A stretch of 8,059 bases of DNA from Lentisphaerota bacterium (lineage in GTDB: Bacteria; Verrucomicrobiota; Lentisphaeria; Oligosphaerales; Oligosphaeraceae): assembly GCA_012800625.1 (NCBI GenBank), contig JAAZIY010000154.1, positions 1-8,059 on the forward strand, in the 5' to 3' direction. The notes below the pieces were generated by a model. The model saw only the letters and a list, made by a program, of their open reading frames with translations, was not told the origin of the DNA and searched no databases. Below, piece after piece: positions 1-6,090 of the stretch. Each line of letters begins with the position of its first letter. The first letter of the stretch is position 1. Made by a program: the position numbers and the translations under genes.

Positions 1-104
1 AGGGGCGCTACTAACGGCTTTTCGGCGTTATGACCTTTTTGGATGGGGGTCTACATACTGCCCAGAAACTACTCAACTTTAACAATTTAAATTTTCATAA
101 TTCT
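1..104. other. noncoding sequence downstream of recQ
   Basis: No convincing gene is visible in this stretch. It lies immediately 3' of recQ and turns AT-rich between about 60 and 104. The only structure seen is an imperfect inverted repeat at 12-30 (TAACG at 12-16, CGTTA at 26-30). On the minus strand it is not followed by a T-run, so I do not call it the recQ terminator. The left edge of the window cuts this region, so an adjacent gene may begin or end just outside. Confidence 0.5.
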
Positions 105-150
105 TTAGTGTGCCTTCGTGCCTCTTCGTGTCTCTTCGTGTCCTCCCCCC
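105..150 (-). repeat. CACGAAG/CACTAAG repeat, locus 1 (recQ 3' end)
   Basis: On the minus strand this reads as a G-rich head (GGGGGGAGG) followed by GACACGAAGA, GACACGAAGA, GGCACGAAG and GCACACTAA. It overlaps the last codons of recQ, and the final CACTAA word provides the TAA stop. It belongs to the same family as the loci at 2218-2245, 3485-3533, 3603-3656, 4949-4987 and 6031-6077. Confidence 0.85.
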
Positions 151-2183
151 TTCAGCAAGTCAAGTCTGATTTCCACATCGCCGCTCAGCGCTTTCAGGCC
201 TTTGCGGGTTAGTTCCAGGCAGGGGTATTCCCCGCTGCTGCGCTGCATATAGCCCTCCTTTTCCAAAGCTACTAGCAGCTTGTCGGCCTTGCTTTCGCCC
301 ATCACACCACAGAGACCCCGGCTCGGATGCGTCTGCAGGTCCAGATTGTCGTCATCGCGCCCCAGCAGCATGGCCAGAAAGCGCCTCTTGCCGAACTGCC
401 CGTCCACCAGCTCGAGGGCCTGCAGCATGCTGCCGGCCATGGAAAGCTCGTTTTTATCCGCCGCCCGCCAAAACTCCTCGTTGGCGCCGGCGCAGACATC
501 GCAGCAGCCGCAGTGCCAGCCATTCAGCTTCTCGCCAAAATAAGCGATGATATGAGCCTGACGGCAACGGCTGCTGAGGCAATAGTTCGACACCGCCTGC
601 AGGCGGCTCTCCGCCAAACCGCGTTTTTTGCTCAGCTGCCGCAGGTTGATGTGCAACTTGTCCTCCCGCCCCTTCTCGCTCAGACGCAAAAACTCGCCAG
701 CGCCGGCCTCGTGCCAGAAAAGCAGCTCGCCGTGATAATACTTCAGCACACGCTCCACCTGGTCCAGGGGCAGCGAGCAAATCCCGCTTAGCTCGCTCAT
801 GGCGCAACAGAGGCTGCCTATCTGCTTCTGCAGAAAAAATGCCGTCAGCCGCGAGACGAATTGCGAGCGCTGGCTGCGCAGCCCCTGGTGTTCCTTCAGC
901 AGGGTTTTCAGCGGCAGCAGAAAGCTAAGCTGCCCATGTCCCCAGGGCATATACAGCTTTTCCACGATGCCATGTCGTTCGAGCACGCGCAGAGCGCTTT
1001 GCAGGTGGCTCTCCGACTCCGCCATGGGAAAGTCCAGCCTCCTGGCCGCATCCTGCCAAAAAAGTTCCTGCATGCCGGCCTTGTGCTGTTCAAGCAGGTA
1101 CTTATGCATGGCCTTCAGCAGCTCTGGCTGCGGGTTATTGATACCCAGCAGGTACTGCTGTATATACTGGTCCTGCGTGGAGTCCAGCATGATGCACTGT
1201 GCCGGCTTGCCATCCCTGCCGGCTCTGCCGGCCTCCTGGTAGTATGCCTCGAGACTGCCCGGCATATTAAAATGCAGCACGCGGCGTATGTCGGGCCGGT
1301 CTATGCCCATGCCAAAGGCATTGGTGGCGGCCAGCACCGGACAGGGATCCTGGCTGAAGTAGTCCTGCGCCGCCTGCCGCGCCCCAGACTCCAGGCCGGC
1401 ATGGTAGTAGCGAATCTTGAAACGCTCGTACAGTGCCTCGGCCTCCTTGCGGGTCGAGGTATAAATCAGGGTGGGTTCGGGCTTGGCCAGCAGGCTTTGC
1501 AAAAAACCGTACTTGTCGCGTTTGCCGCGACACTGTATCACTTGGAACGACAGGTTATCGCGCTTAAAGCCGCTCACCAGATCCAGCATCTCCGGGCGCC
1601 CCAGCTGTTCTCTGATATCCTGGCGCACATCCTCGGTGGCTGTCGCTGTAAAGGCACAGGCCTGCACCTTGCCCAGCAAGGCGTATTGGCTCCAGATAAG
1701 CTGATAGTCCGGACGAAAATCATGCCCCCATTGGCTAATGCAGTGCGCCTCGTCTATCACCAGCAGGCTGGGCGGCTGCCCTTCGAGTCTCTCGCGAAAG
1801 CTCGGCGACCTGAAGCGTTCCGGCGCAACGTAGAGAAATTTCAGCCTGCCTTCCAGGGCTGCATACAGCGCTGTGCGCTGCTCATCGCCGCTCATGCTGC
1901 TATTTATGCAGGCTGCCGGCAGTCCGCGCGCGTTCAGAGCGTCCACCTGGTCTTTCATCAAGGCGATCAAGGGCGAGATAATCAAGCCATAGCCCGGACG
2001 CAGCAAGATAGGCAGCTGAAAGCACAGCGACTTGCCCGCCCCGGTAGGCATCACCACGCAGAGCTCCTCACCCGCCAAAATGCGCCGCACCGCCTCGGCC
2101 TGGCCACCGAGAAAATCACGGTGACCAAAATAACGCCGCAGTGCCGAGCGCAAACCAGCATCCTGAGCTTCATCCCCATGCAT
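105..2183 (-). CDS. recQ: ATP-dependent DNA helicase RecQ
   Basis: This is a superfamily 2 3'-5' DNA helicase of 692 residues that unwinds branched or gapped DNA during recombination and replication-fork repair in the cytoplasm. Seen directly: Walker A MPTGAGKS (residues 45-52), DEAH box followed by CISQWGHDFRP (144-157, the RecQ aromatic-rich loop), FTATAT (178-183), the motif V region FGMGIDRPD (290-298) and motif VI YQEAGRAGRDG (315-325). The zinc-binding cysteines (C540, C558, C560/C561, C564, around YFGE at 548-551) come about 200 residues after the helicase core. An inserted winged-helix-like region lies at about 365-505. A second region resembling the RQC winged helix follows at about 594-668, and no HRDC domain is seen. 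The last residues, HEETRRGTKAH, are encoded by an interspersed repeat that also provides the TAA stop. The ATG at 2183 has only a distant GAGGG (2197-2201), but no better start precedes the conserved core. It sits 23 nt after folC, so cotranscription is likely. Confidence 0.95.
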   Translation of the reverse strand: MHGDEAQDAGLRSALRRYFGHRDFLGGQAEAVRRILAGEELCVVMPTGAGKSLCFQLPILLRPGYGLIISPLIALMKDQVDALNARGLPAACINSSMSGDEQRTALYAALEGRLKFLYVAPERFRSPSFRERLEGQPPSLLVIDEAHCISQWGHDFRPDYQLIWSQYALLGKVQACAFTATATEDVRQDIREQLGRPEMLDLVSGFKRDNLSFQVIQCRGKRDKYGFLQSLLAKPEPTLIYTSTRKEAEALYERFKIRYYHAGLESGARQAAQDYFSQDPCPVLAATNAFGMGIDRPDIRRVLHFNMPGSLEAYYQEAGRAGRDGKPAQCIMLDSTQDQYIQQYLLGINNPQPELLKAMHKYLLEQHKAGMQELFWQDAARRLDFPMAESESHLQSALRVLERHGIVEKLYMPWGHGQLSFLLPLKTLLKEHQGLRSQRSQFVSRLTAFFLQKQIGSLCCAMSELSGICSLPLDQVERVLKYYHGELLFWHEAGAGEFLRLSEKGREDKLHINLRQLSKKRGLAESRLQAVSNYCLSSRCRQAHIIAYFGEKLNGWHCGCCDVCAGANEEFWRAADKNELSMAGSMLQALELVDGQFGKRRFLAMLLGRDDDNLDLQTHPSRGLCGVMGESKADKLLVALEKEGYMQRSSGEYPCLELTRKGLKALSGDVEIRLDLLKGGGHEETRRGTKAH

Positions 2184-2206
2184 AATAATTCTTCAACCCT
2201 CAATAA

Positions 2207-3469
2207 TCAAGAGGAAACCCTTAGTGTCTCTTCGTGTCCTCCCCCTCCGAATATCTCTTCACCGATCAGTGCGGTAAAGAACGACCCGGTAAACAGCAGC
2301 GGCCCCTCCGGCAGCTGCTCGGCCCGTTCCAGCTTCTCGATGCTAGCCAGCACCGGCAGTCCCAGGCGTTTCGCGCAGGCCTCCAGTTCCGGCAGCGCCG
2401 ATTCCTTAGCGCTATGCGGATTAGTCAGCACAAACTGCGCCGGCAGCTGCAGCAGCGCCTCGAGCATATCCGCCAGGTTTTTCCCCTTCACGGCGCCCAG
2501 CACCACGGTGAACATCGTGTTAGGATAAAGCTGTTTCAGGGACGCCACCAGTTTTTGCATCGAGTCGCCATTATGCGCAGCGTCCAGGATTAGCGGCGGT
2601 TCTTGGCGCAGCAGTTCACAGCGAGCGCGCAGCTTAGGCAGTTGAAAGACATTCCAGTCCGGCTTCAGCTCCAGCAGCTCCATCACTTTCAGCGCCACGC
2701 TGAAATTATCCTGCAGGAAGCCCGGGTATTTTTCCGGCAGCAGGCCTTTTGGCGGCAGCGCCGTCGGCCTATGTACTGCTACGCCCAGCTCTTTGGCTTT
2801 TTGCAGAATTAGCTCTTCGGCTGCCGCGTAAGGCTGCTTAGCCAGCACCAGGGGTACGCCCGGCTTCAGGATACCGGCCTTTTCCGCCGCGATTTCCTCT
2901 ATGCTTTTGCCCAGCAGCGCCTGGTGGTCAAAGCTCAGCGGGGTGATAACCGTACAGCGCGGCGCGGCAATATAGTTAGTCGCGTCCAGCCTGCCGCCTA
3001 TGCCGGTCTCGATCACCGCCCAGCTCATGCCCTCTACGACAAAAAGCCTCAGAGCCAGCAAGGTGAATATCTCAAAAAGGCTAGGTTCAAGACCGGCCTT
3101 CTCCAGGCGTGAGCGCAGCCAGCTTGCGGTGTCCAGCAGCTTTTCATAAGAGGCCAGCTGGTTGTCCAGCTGAAAACGCTCGCGCACCGTAGCCAGGTGC
3201 GGACTAGTAAAAAGCCCCGCCTTCAACCCGGCTGCCCCCAGCATACCGGAAATAAAATGCGCCGTAGAGCCTTTGCCCTTGGTGCCGGCCACGTGCACGA
3301 TATGCAGCTCGCGCTCTGGATTTCCGGCCAGCTCCGCCAGCGGGTACATCCGGCTCAAAGAATAATTGCCGCAGTCATGCTGCTTGTTAGCGTCGCGCTC
3401 TAAATCGTAGTAGCGCTGAAACAAGGCAAAAAACTCAGACTCGAGAACCTCATCATAATCACGCCGCAT
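2207..3469 (-). CDS. folC: bifunctional folylpolyglutamate synthase/dihydrofolate synthase
   Basis: This Mur-ligase-like enzyme of 420 residues, a usual family length, adds glutamate to dihydropteroate and/or folates using ATP. Numbered from the ATG at 3469, the visible motifs are the P-loop GTKGKGS (62-68), TSPHL (88-92), ETGIGGRLDATN (154-165), FDH (180-182) and EKAGI (196-200), whose lysine is normally carbamylated. DAAHN (296-300) and FTGSFF (393-398) follow. The C-terminal glutamate-ligase domain begins near residue 290. The same frame opens at a GTG at 3490, but that GTG falls inside an interspersed repeat and has no ribosome-binding site. The ATG at 3469 has a GGGA a few bases upstream, so I prefer it. 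The tail HEETLRVSS is encoded by another repeat copy. Dihydrofolate-synthase activity versus folylpolyglutamate-only activity cannot be separated by sequence alone. The gene is followed by recQ 23 nt downstream, and upstream a terminator isolates it from the phasin-like gene. Confidence 0.93.
   Translation of the reverse strand: MRRDYDEVLESEFFALFQRYYDLERDANKQHDCGNYSLSRMYPLAELAGNPERELHIVHVAGTKGKGSTAHFISGMLGAAGLKAGLFTSPHLATVRERFQLDNQLASYEKLLDTASWLRSRLEKAGLEPSLFEIFTLLALRLFVVEGMSWAVIETGIGGRLDATNYIAAPRCTVITPLSFDHQALLGKSIEEIAAEKAGILKPGVPLVLAKQPYAAAEELILQKAKELGVAVHRPTALPPKGLLPEKYPGFLQDNFSVALKVMELLELKPDWNVFQLPKLRARCELLRQEPPLILDAAHNGDSMQKLVASLKQLYPNTMFTVVLGAVKGKNLADMLEALLQLPAQFVLTNPHSAKESALPELEACAKRLGLPVLASIEKLERAEQLPEGPLLFTGSFFTALIGEEIFGGGGHEETLRVSS
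2218..2245 (-). repeat. CACGAAG/CACTAAG repeat, locus 2 (folC 3' end)
   Basis: This is a short copy. On the minus strand it reads GGGGGAGGACACGAAGAGAC followed by ACTAAGGG. It encodes the G-rich run and the HEETLR portion of the FolC C-terminus in the same reading frame used in RecQ, and the folC stop lies about 9 nt beyond it. Confidence 0.8.
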
Positions 3470-3484
3470 ACAGAATTCCCAATT

Positions 3485-3533
3485 GGACACGAAGACACAC
3501 TAAGCCTTCGTGTCTCTTCGTGTCCTCCCCCAC
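3485..3533. repeat. CACGAAG repeat, locus 3, palindromic copy
   Basis: Two copies of the repeat meet head to head here. GGACACGAAGACACACTAAG (3485-3504) is followed directly by its near reverse complement (3505-3525), and the G-rich head (read as C-run on the plus strand) follows at 3526-3533. The result is an almost loop-free inverted repeat of about 20 bp per arm, just upstream of folC. It also supplies the spurious in-frame GTG at 3490. Confidence 0.8.
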
Positions 3534-3558
3534 CCCGCTAGAACCTTTTAAAGCAGAT

Positions 3559-3602
3559 AAAAAAACACAACTTGCATGGCGCCCGTTAGGGCGCCTTGCA
3601 AG
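3559..3602 (-). terminator. Rho-independent terminator after the phasin-like gene
   Basis: The arms CTTGCATGGCGCCC (3571-3584) and GGGCGCCTTGCAAG (3589-3602) are complementary over 14 bp with one mismatch, closing a 4-nt loop. On the minus strand the hairpin is followed by TTGTG and then seven T residues (complement of 3559-3565). It lies 58 nt beyond the stop codon of the phasin-like gene and upstream of folC, so it should separate the two transcripts. The T-run begins five bases after the stem, which is slightly far for a classical terminator. Confidence 0.7.
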
Positions 3603-3656
3603 CCTTCGTGTGTCTTTGTGCCCCTTCGTGTCTCTTCGTGTCCTCCCCCACCCCCG
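3603..3656 (-). repeat. CACGAAG repeat, locus 4 (after the phasin-like gene)
   Basis: On the minus strand this reads as a G-rich head (GGGGGTGGGGGAGG), then GACACGAAGA, GACACGAAGG, GGCACAAAGA and CACACGAAG. It begins within a few bases of the TGA stop of the phasin-like gene and ends at the terminator hairpin, so it forms most of that gene's 3' untranslated region. Confidence 0.85.
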
Positions 3657-3660
3657 AACG

Positions 3661-3960
3661 TCACTTTTTCAATTTATTCAGCTCGGCTTCGAGCTGTGCA
3701 ATACGTTTCTCCAGCGCCTCGACATTTTCGTTGGTATTGATCACCACCTTGGTCTTCGGCAGAAACTCCTCGACCTGCGCCTTGAAATTATCCCGCGCCT
3801 TTTTGCCCTCTGCCACCAGGCGTTCGCTAAGCTTGCCGCCTTCCTCCTCGCTCAGGCTGGCCTTGGCCACCACTGCCTTCACCGCCTCTTCGGCCTTCGA
3901 CGCCGAAACACTAAGCACGCCCAAACCGAGATAAAAGCCCTGTTCCAGTAGGTTCAACAT
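3661..3960 (-). CDS. small phasin-like coiled-coil protein
   Basis: This encodes a 99-residue protein. A hydrophobic N-terminal stretch (residues 1-20, about LLEQGFYLGLGVLSVSA) is followed by an acidic/basic helical region with SLSEEEGGKL (35-44). The C-terminal heptad-like helix is about 78-99 and ends in LNKLKK. The pattern of a short hydrophobic helix, 'LSEEE', and a terminal coiled coil resembles the family annotated as polyhydroxyalkanoate synthesis regulator phasin (COG3937-type). That family name does not prove a granule role, and no PHA synthase gene is present here. The ATG at 3960 is supported by GGAG at 3967-3970, six bases upstream; the longer open frame upstream runs through the transporter gene and is not used. 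The gene has its own promoter candidate and terminator, suggesting a monocistronic, possibly abundant product. Confidence 0.8.
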   Translation of the reverse strand: MLNLLEQGFYLGLGVLSVSASKAEEAVKAVVAKASLSEEEGGKLSERLVAEGKKARDNFKAQVEEFLPKTKVVINTNENVEALEKRIAQLEAELNKLKK

Positions 3961-4003
3961 GATTCGCTCCTTTTGTTTAGAGTGAAAAAACAAGACAATC
4001 CTT

Positions 4004-4032
4004 AGTATATTACCCAAAACCCCAAAAAGCAA
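4004..4032 (-). promoter_or_regulatory. sigma70-type promoter of the phasin-like gene
   Basis: On the minus strand, TTGCTT (complement of 4027-4032) and TATACT (complement of 4004-4009) are separated by exactly 17 bp. Transcription would begin near 3997, giving a leader of roughly 37 nt that contains the GGAG ribosome-binding site. This is pattern matching only. Confidence 0.5.
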
Positions 4033-4061
4033 ACCGTCGCCGGAAACGGCAGCCTTCCCCC

Positions 4062-4925
4062 CTATCCTTTCACCAGCAAGACCAGGGCGCAGGCTCCGCA
4101 GAGCAGGGCCAGCACTTGCTTCCTGTCGGCCTTTTCGCGCAGGAAGACCAGTCCCAGCACGAAGGTGCCCAGGAAGCTCATCTGCGCTATGGGCAGCAAC
4201 ACCGAGGCCGCCCCCTCGGGCAGATGCAGCATGCCGGCCATAAAAAAAACAATGGCGCTCACCAGCATACCTGAGAGCAGGCCATATCTGAGCACGTCTT
4301 TTTCGGCGAAGGCGTATTTTTTCTCCCAGAGCAGCGCATATGCCAGTCCTCCGGCTATCCACATCAGGGCGTTGAGCTGAGTCAGGGTGTTTTTGTCTGC
4401 ACCGTGGCTAAAGGCGTACTTATACGAAAGCCCCATGCCTGCTCGCAGAGCCGCCGCCAGCAGCACCAGGAAAAAGCCCAGCCGCGAGCCTTTGCCGGCG
4501 CTGTTCGCCGCCGCATTATTCTCCCTTTGCGGCATAAAGGCGAGGATGGCGGCCAGGGCCAGCAAGACCCCGCCGCCTTGCAGCCAGCTCAGGCGCTCAC
4601 CGAAAAGCAGCATGGCGCCGGGCACCACCAGCACCAGGTTCAATCTATATATAGTCGAGCACAGGCCGGCGCTTTGCAGACCCATGGCCTCAATCAGCAG
4701 GATATTGCCGGCAGCCGAAAAGAATCCCGACAGCAGGCCCCAGGTCAGGGTCACCGCGTAGTCCGCCTCCGGATTGCGCGGCAAGAGCAGCAGCAGGCAG
4801 AAAAAGCATACCCCTACCCAGAATACAAAAATCCCCCTCGAGCGCAGTTTGCGCGCATAGAGTTTAAACACAAAATCATTCAGCGCCGCAAAAAACAAAC
4901 AACAGAACGCATAAACTATTGCCAT
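4062..4925 (-). CDS. EamA/DMT-superfamily membrane transporter
   Basis: This encodes a 287-residue integral membrane protein with about ten predicted hydrophobic segments arranged as two five-helix EamA repeats. Numbered from the ATG at 4925, helices start near residues 3, 31, 57, 84, 114, 148, 183, 212, 238 and 271. The first repeat contains LLFGERLSWLQGGGVLLALA (about 106-125) and the second contains VFLREKADRKQ, both typical EamA helix 4-5 junctions. The family exports or imports small metabolites such as amino acids, nucleosides or sugars across the inner membrane; the substrate here cannot be read from sequence. The same frame also opens at a GTG at 4952, but that codon belongs to an interspersed repeat. 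The ATG at 4925 places the first helix at the N-terminus, as expected, and has GGTG just upstream. It follows psd by about 110 nt, and shared transcription is possible but not shown. Confidence 0.85.
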   Translation of the reverse strand: MAIVYAFCCLFFAALNDFVFKLYARKLRSRGIFVFWVGVCFFCLLLLLPRNPEADYAVTLTWGLLSGFFSAAGNILLIEAMGLQSAGLCSTIYRLNLVLVVPGAMLLFGERLSWLQGGGVLLALAAILAFMPQRENNAAANSAGKGSRLGFFLVLLAAALRAGMGLSYKYAFSHGADKNTLTQLNALMWIAGGLAYALLWEKKYAFAEKDVLRYGLLSGMLVSAIVFFMAGMLHLPEGAASVLLPIAQMSFLGTFVLGLVFLREKADRKQVLALLCGACALVLLVKG

Positions 4926-4948
4926 GTCACCATCAATCCCGAGTTTGC

Positions 4949-4987
4949 ACACGAAATCACACTAAGTTCCACTAAGTCACACTAAGG
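4949..4987 (+). repeat. CACTAAG repeat, locus 5 (opposite orientation)
   Basis: On the plus strand this reads CACACGAAAT, CACACTAAG, TTCCACTAAG and TCACACTAAGGG. It belongs to the same family as the other loci but is inverted relative to most of them and lacks the G-rich head. It lies between psd and the transporter gene and creates an upstream in-frame GTG for the transporter. Confidence 0.75.
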
Positions 4988-5036
4988 GTCGCCCGTTTGG
5001 CGTTATTTAGCCAGCTTACACATCTACGTACCTCCA

Positions 5037-5936
5037 TCAAGCTTTTCTGGCTATTTGCTCTCCCATGCGCACCAGGCATTCAATATTCTCGGCGCTTTTA
5101 GCCAGCAGGTCTGCGTCAAACACTATGCTACCCGCTTTAAAGACCATGATTATAGTCGAACCCCCGAAGGCGAAGTATCCTTTTTCTTCGCCCTTGCGGA
5201 ATTTCCCGCCGCCGAAGCTTTCCCGTATCGAGCCTACTCCAAAGGCGCCCACCTCGATAAATGCGCTCAGCCCGAAATTCTCCAGCTCGAGCATATTCAC
5301 CTGGCGCAGGTTCTGCGCGAACACCCTCAGTCCGCTCCACAGCGCCATCGGATGCACCGAGTGATACTTGCCTTTCAGCCGCCAGCTCCGCCTAAGCTCG
5401 CCGTCAGCCGGAAAATGATAGCGATGATAGTCCGCCGGACAGAGTCGGCAGACACAGAGACTGCCGCCGGAAAACTCTTCGGCCAGCTCCGCGCCCGGCT
5501 GACCCAGCAGCTCGCCCACGCTGAAGCTGCTCCCTTTTACCGGGATACAGCTTCCCTCCTCCAATTTCGGATACACCAGGATTCTACAGTCAGCCGGCGA
5601 TACCAGCGCTTCTTTCTCTGCGGCCAGCGGCCTGGCTCCAGCTTTTAGTCTGCGTATAAAAAAATCATTAAAGCTAGCGAAGCCGCCTTCGGGCACGATT
5701 ACTTCGCTCATATCTATATTCAGGTCTTTCACCGTGCCGCTTATACGCCGCCTTGACATACGGCGATCGGCGCAGTATCCCAGCAGCTGCGAAAAAAAAG
5801 CCCGGGCAAACAGCGGCCAGTGCAGCAGTTTGCCGGCTGGACAGCCGTATGCCAGCCGCATAAAAAAGCCGCCTAGCACCTTTTCCTCTGCCAGCTCAGC
5901 CTTTTGGCGATCATAATAATGCAAATCAGGTGTCAT
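5037..5936 (-). CDS. psd: phosphatidylserine decarboxylase proenzyme
   Basis: This membrane-associated, self-cleaving pyruvoyl enzyme converts phosphatidylserine to phosphatidylethanolamine. At 299 residues it has the usual length for the family. Seen directly: SPAD (113-116, the charge-relay Asp), DYHRYHFP (169-176, whose second His, H174, is the likely catalytic residue), VGAFGVGSI (229-237) and FGGST (257-261). The FGGST motif is the equivalent of the LGST cleavage site. By family knowledge, cleavage before S260 gives a beta chain of 259 residues and an alpha chain of 40 residues whose N-terminus becomes pyruvoyl. The residue after the SPAD motif is Cys (C117), where Gly is usual. The only in-frame ATG start is 5936, with a weak AGG about ten bases upstream. 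The partner gene for phosphatidylserine synthase is not in the window. The leader between kdsD and psd is largely a 9-bp tandem repeat. Confidence 0.93.
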   Translation of the reverse strand: MTPDLHYYDRQKAELAEEKVLGGFFMRLAYGCPAGKLLHWPLFARAFFSQLLGYCADRRMSRRRISGTVKDLNIDMSEVIVPEGGFASFNDFFIRRLKAGARPLAAEKEALVSPADCRILVYPKLEEGSCIPVKGSSFSVGELLGQPGAELAEEFSGGSLCVCRLCPADYHRYHFPADGELRRSWRLKGKYHSVHPMALWSGLRVFAQNLRQVNMLELENFGLSAFIEVGAFGVGSIRESFGGGKFRKGEEKGYFAFGGSTIIMVFKAGSIVFDADLLAKSAENIECLVRMGEQIARKA

Positions 5937-5950
5937 GTCAAGATTACCTA

Positions 5951-6024
5951 ATCGGACGAATCGGACGAATCGGACGTATCATTTTATCGGACGAATCGGA
6001 CGAATCGGACGAATCGGACGTATC
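5951..6024. repeat. 9-bp tandem array (ATCGGACGA)
   Basis: Seven near-identical 9-bp units occur in two blocks. Three units lie at 5951-5977 and four at 5986-6021; the last unit of each block ends in T instead of A and is followed by ATC. Eight bases, ATCATTTT, separate the blocks. On the minus strand the units read as GTCCGATTC repeats in the psd leader, ending 14 bp before the ATG. No open frame through the array continues into psd, because a stop precedes it, so the array is noncoding here. Confidence 0.95.
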
Positions 6025-6030
6025 AGCTTG

Positions 6031-6077
6031 CCTTAGTGTGCCTTAGTGCCTCTTCGTGTCTCTTCGTGGCCTCCCCC
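6031..6077 (-). repeat. CACGAAG/CACTAAG repeat, locus 6 (after kdsD)
   Basis: On the minus strand this reads as the G-rich head GGGGGAGGC, then CACGAAGA, GACACGAAGA, GGCACTAAGG and CACACTAAGG. It starts 13 nt after the kdsD stop codon and abuts the 9-bp tandem array, so two unrelated repeat families occupy the same intergenic gap. Confidence 0.85.
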
Positions 6078-6090
6078 GTTCCCGCTCCAC

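Noticed and set aside
861..2528. Long plus-strand open frame of 555 codons opposite recQ and folC
   Set aside because: It lies antisense to clearly conserved RecQ and FolC coding sequence, spans two genes and their gap, and has low-complexity His/Gln/Arg-rich composition with no recognisable domain. It is a shadow of GC-rich codons.
4021..4054. Possible terminator after the transporter gene
   Set aside because: On the minus strand only four-base-pair stems can form (GCCG/CGGC or CCGT/ACGG) before a T-rich stretch that also holds the -35 element of the next gene. The stem is too weak to call.
3661..4362. 233-codon reading of the phasin-like gene extending upstream
   Set aside because: The upstream part is the transporter gene in another frame, giving an Arg/Gly/Ala-rich implausible sequence. 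The ATG at 3960 has a good GGAG site and matches the expected family length.
4990..5002. CGCC-CGTTT-GGCG hairpin downstream of psd
   Set aside because: It is a four-base-pair stem with no T-run on the minus strand, so it is not supported as a terminator.
5951..6024. CRISPR array
   Set aside because: The units are 9 bp and directly tandem without unique spacers, so this is a simple tandem repeat. The CACGAAG loci and the palindrome cluster also lack the repeat-spacer pattern, and there are no cas genes.
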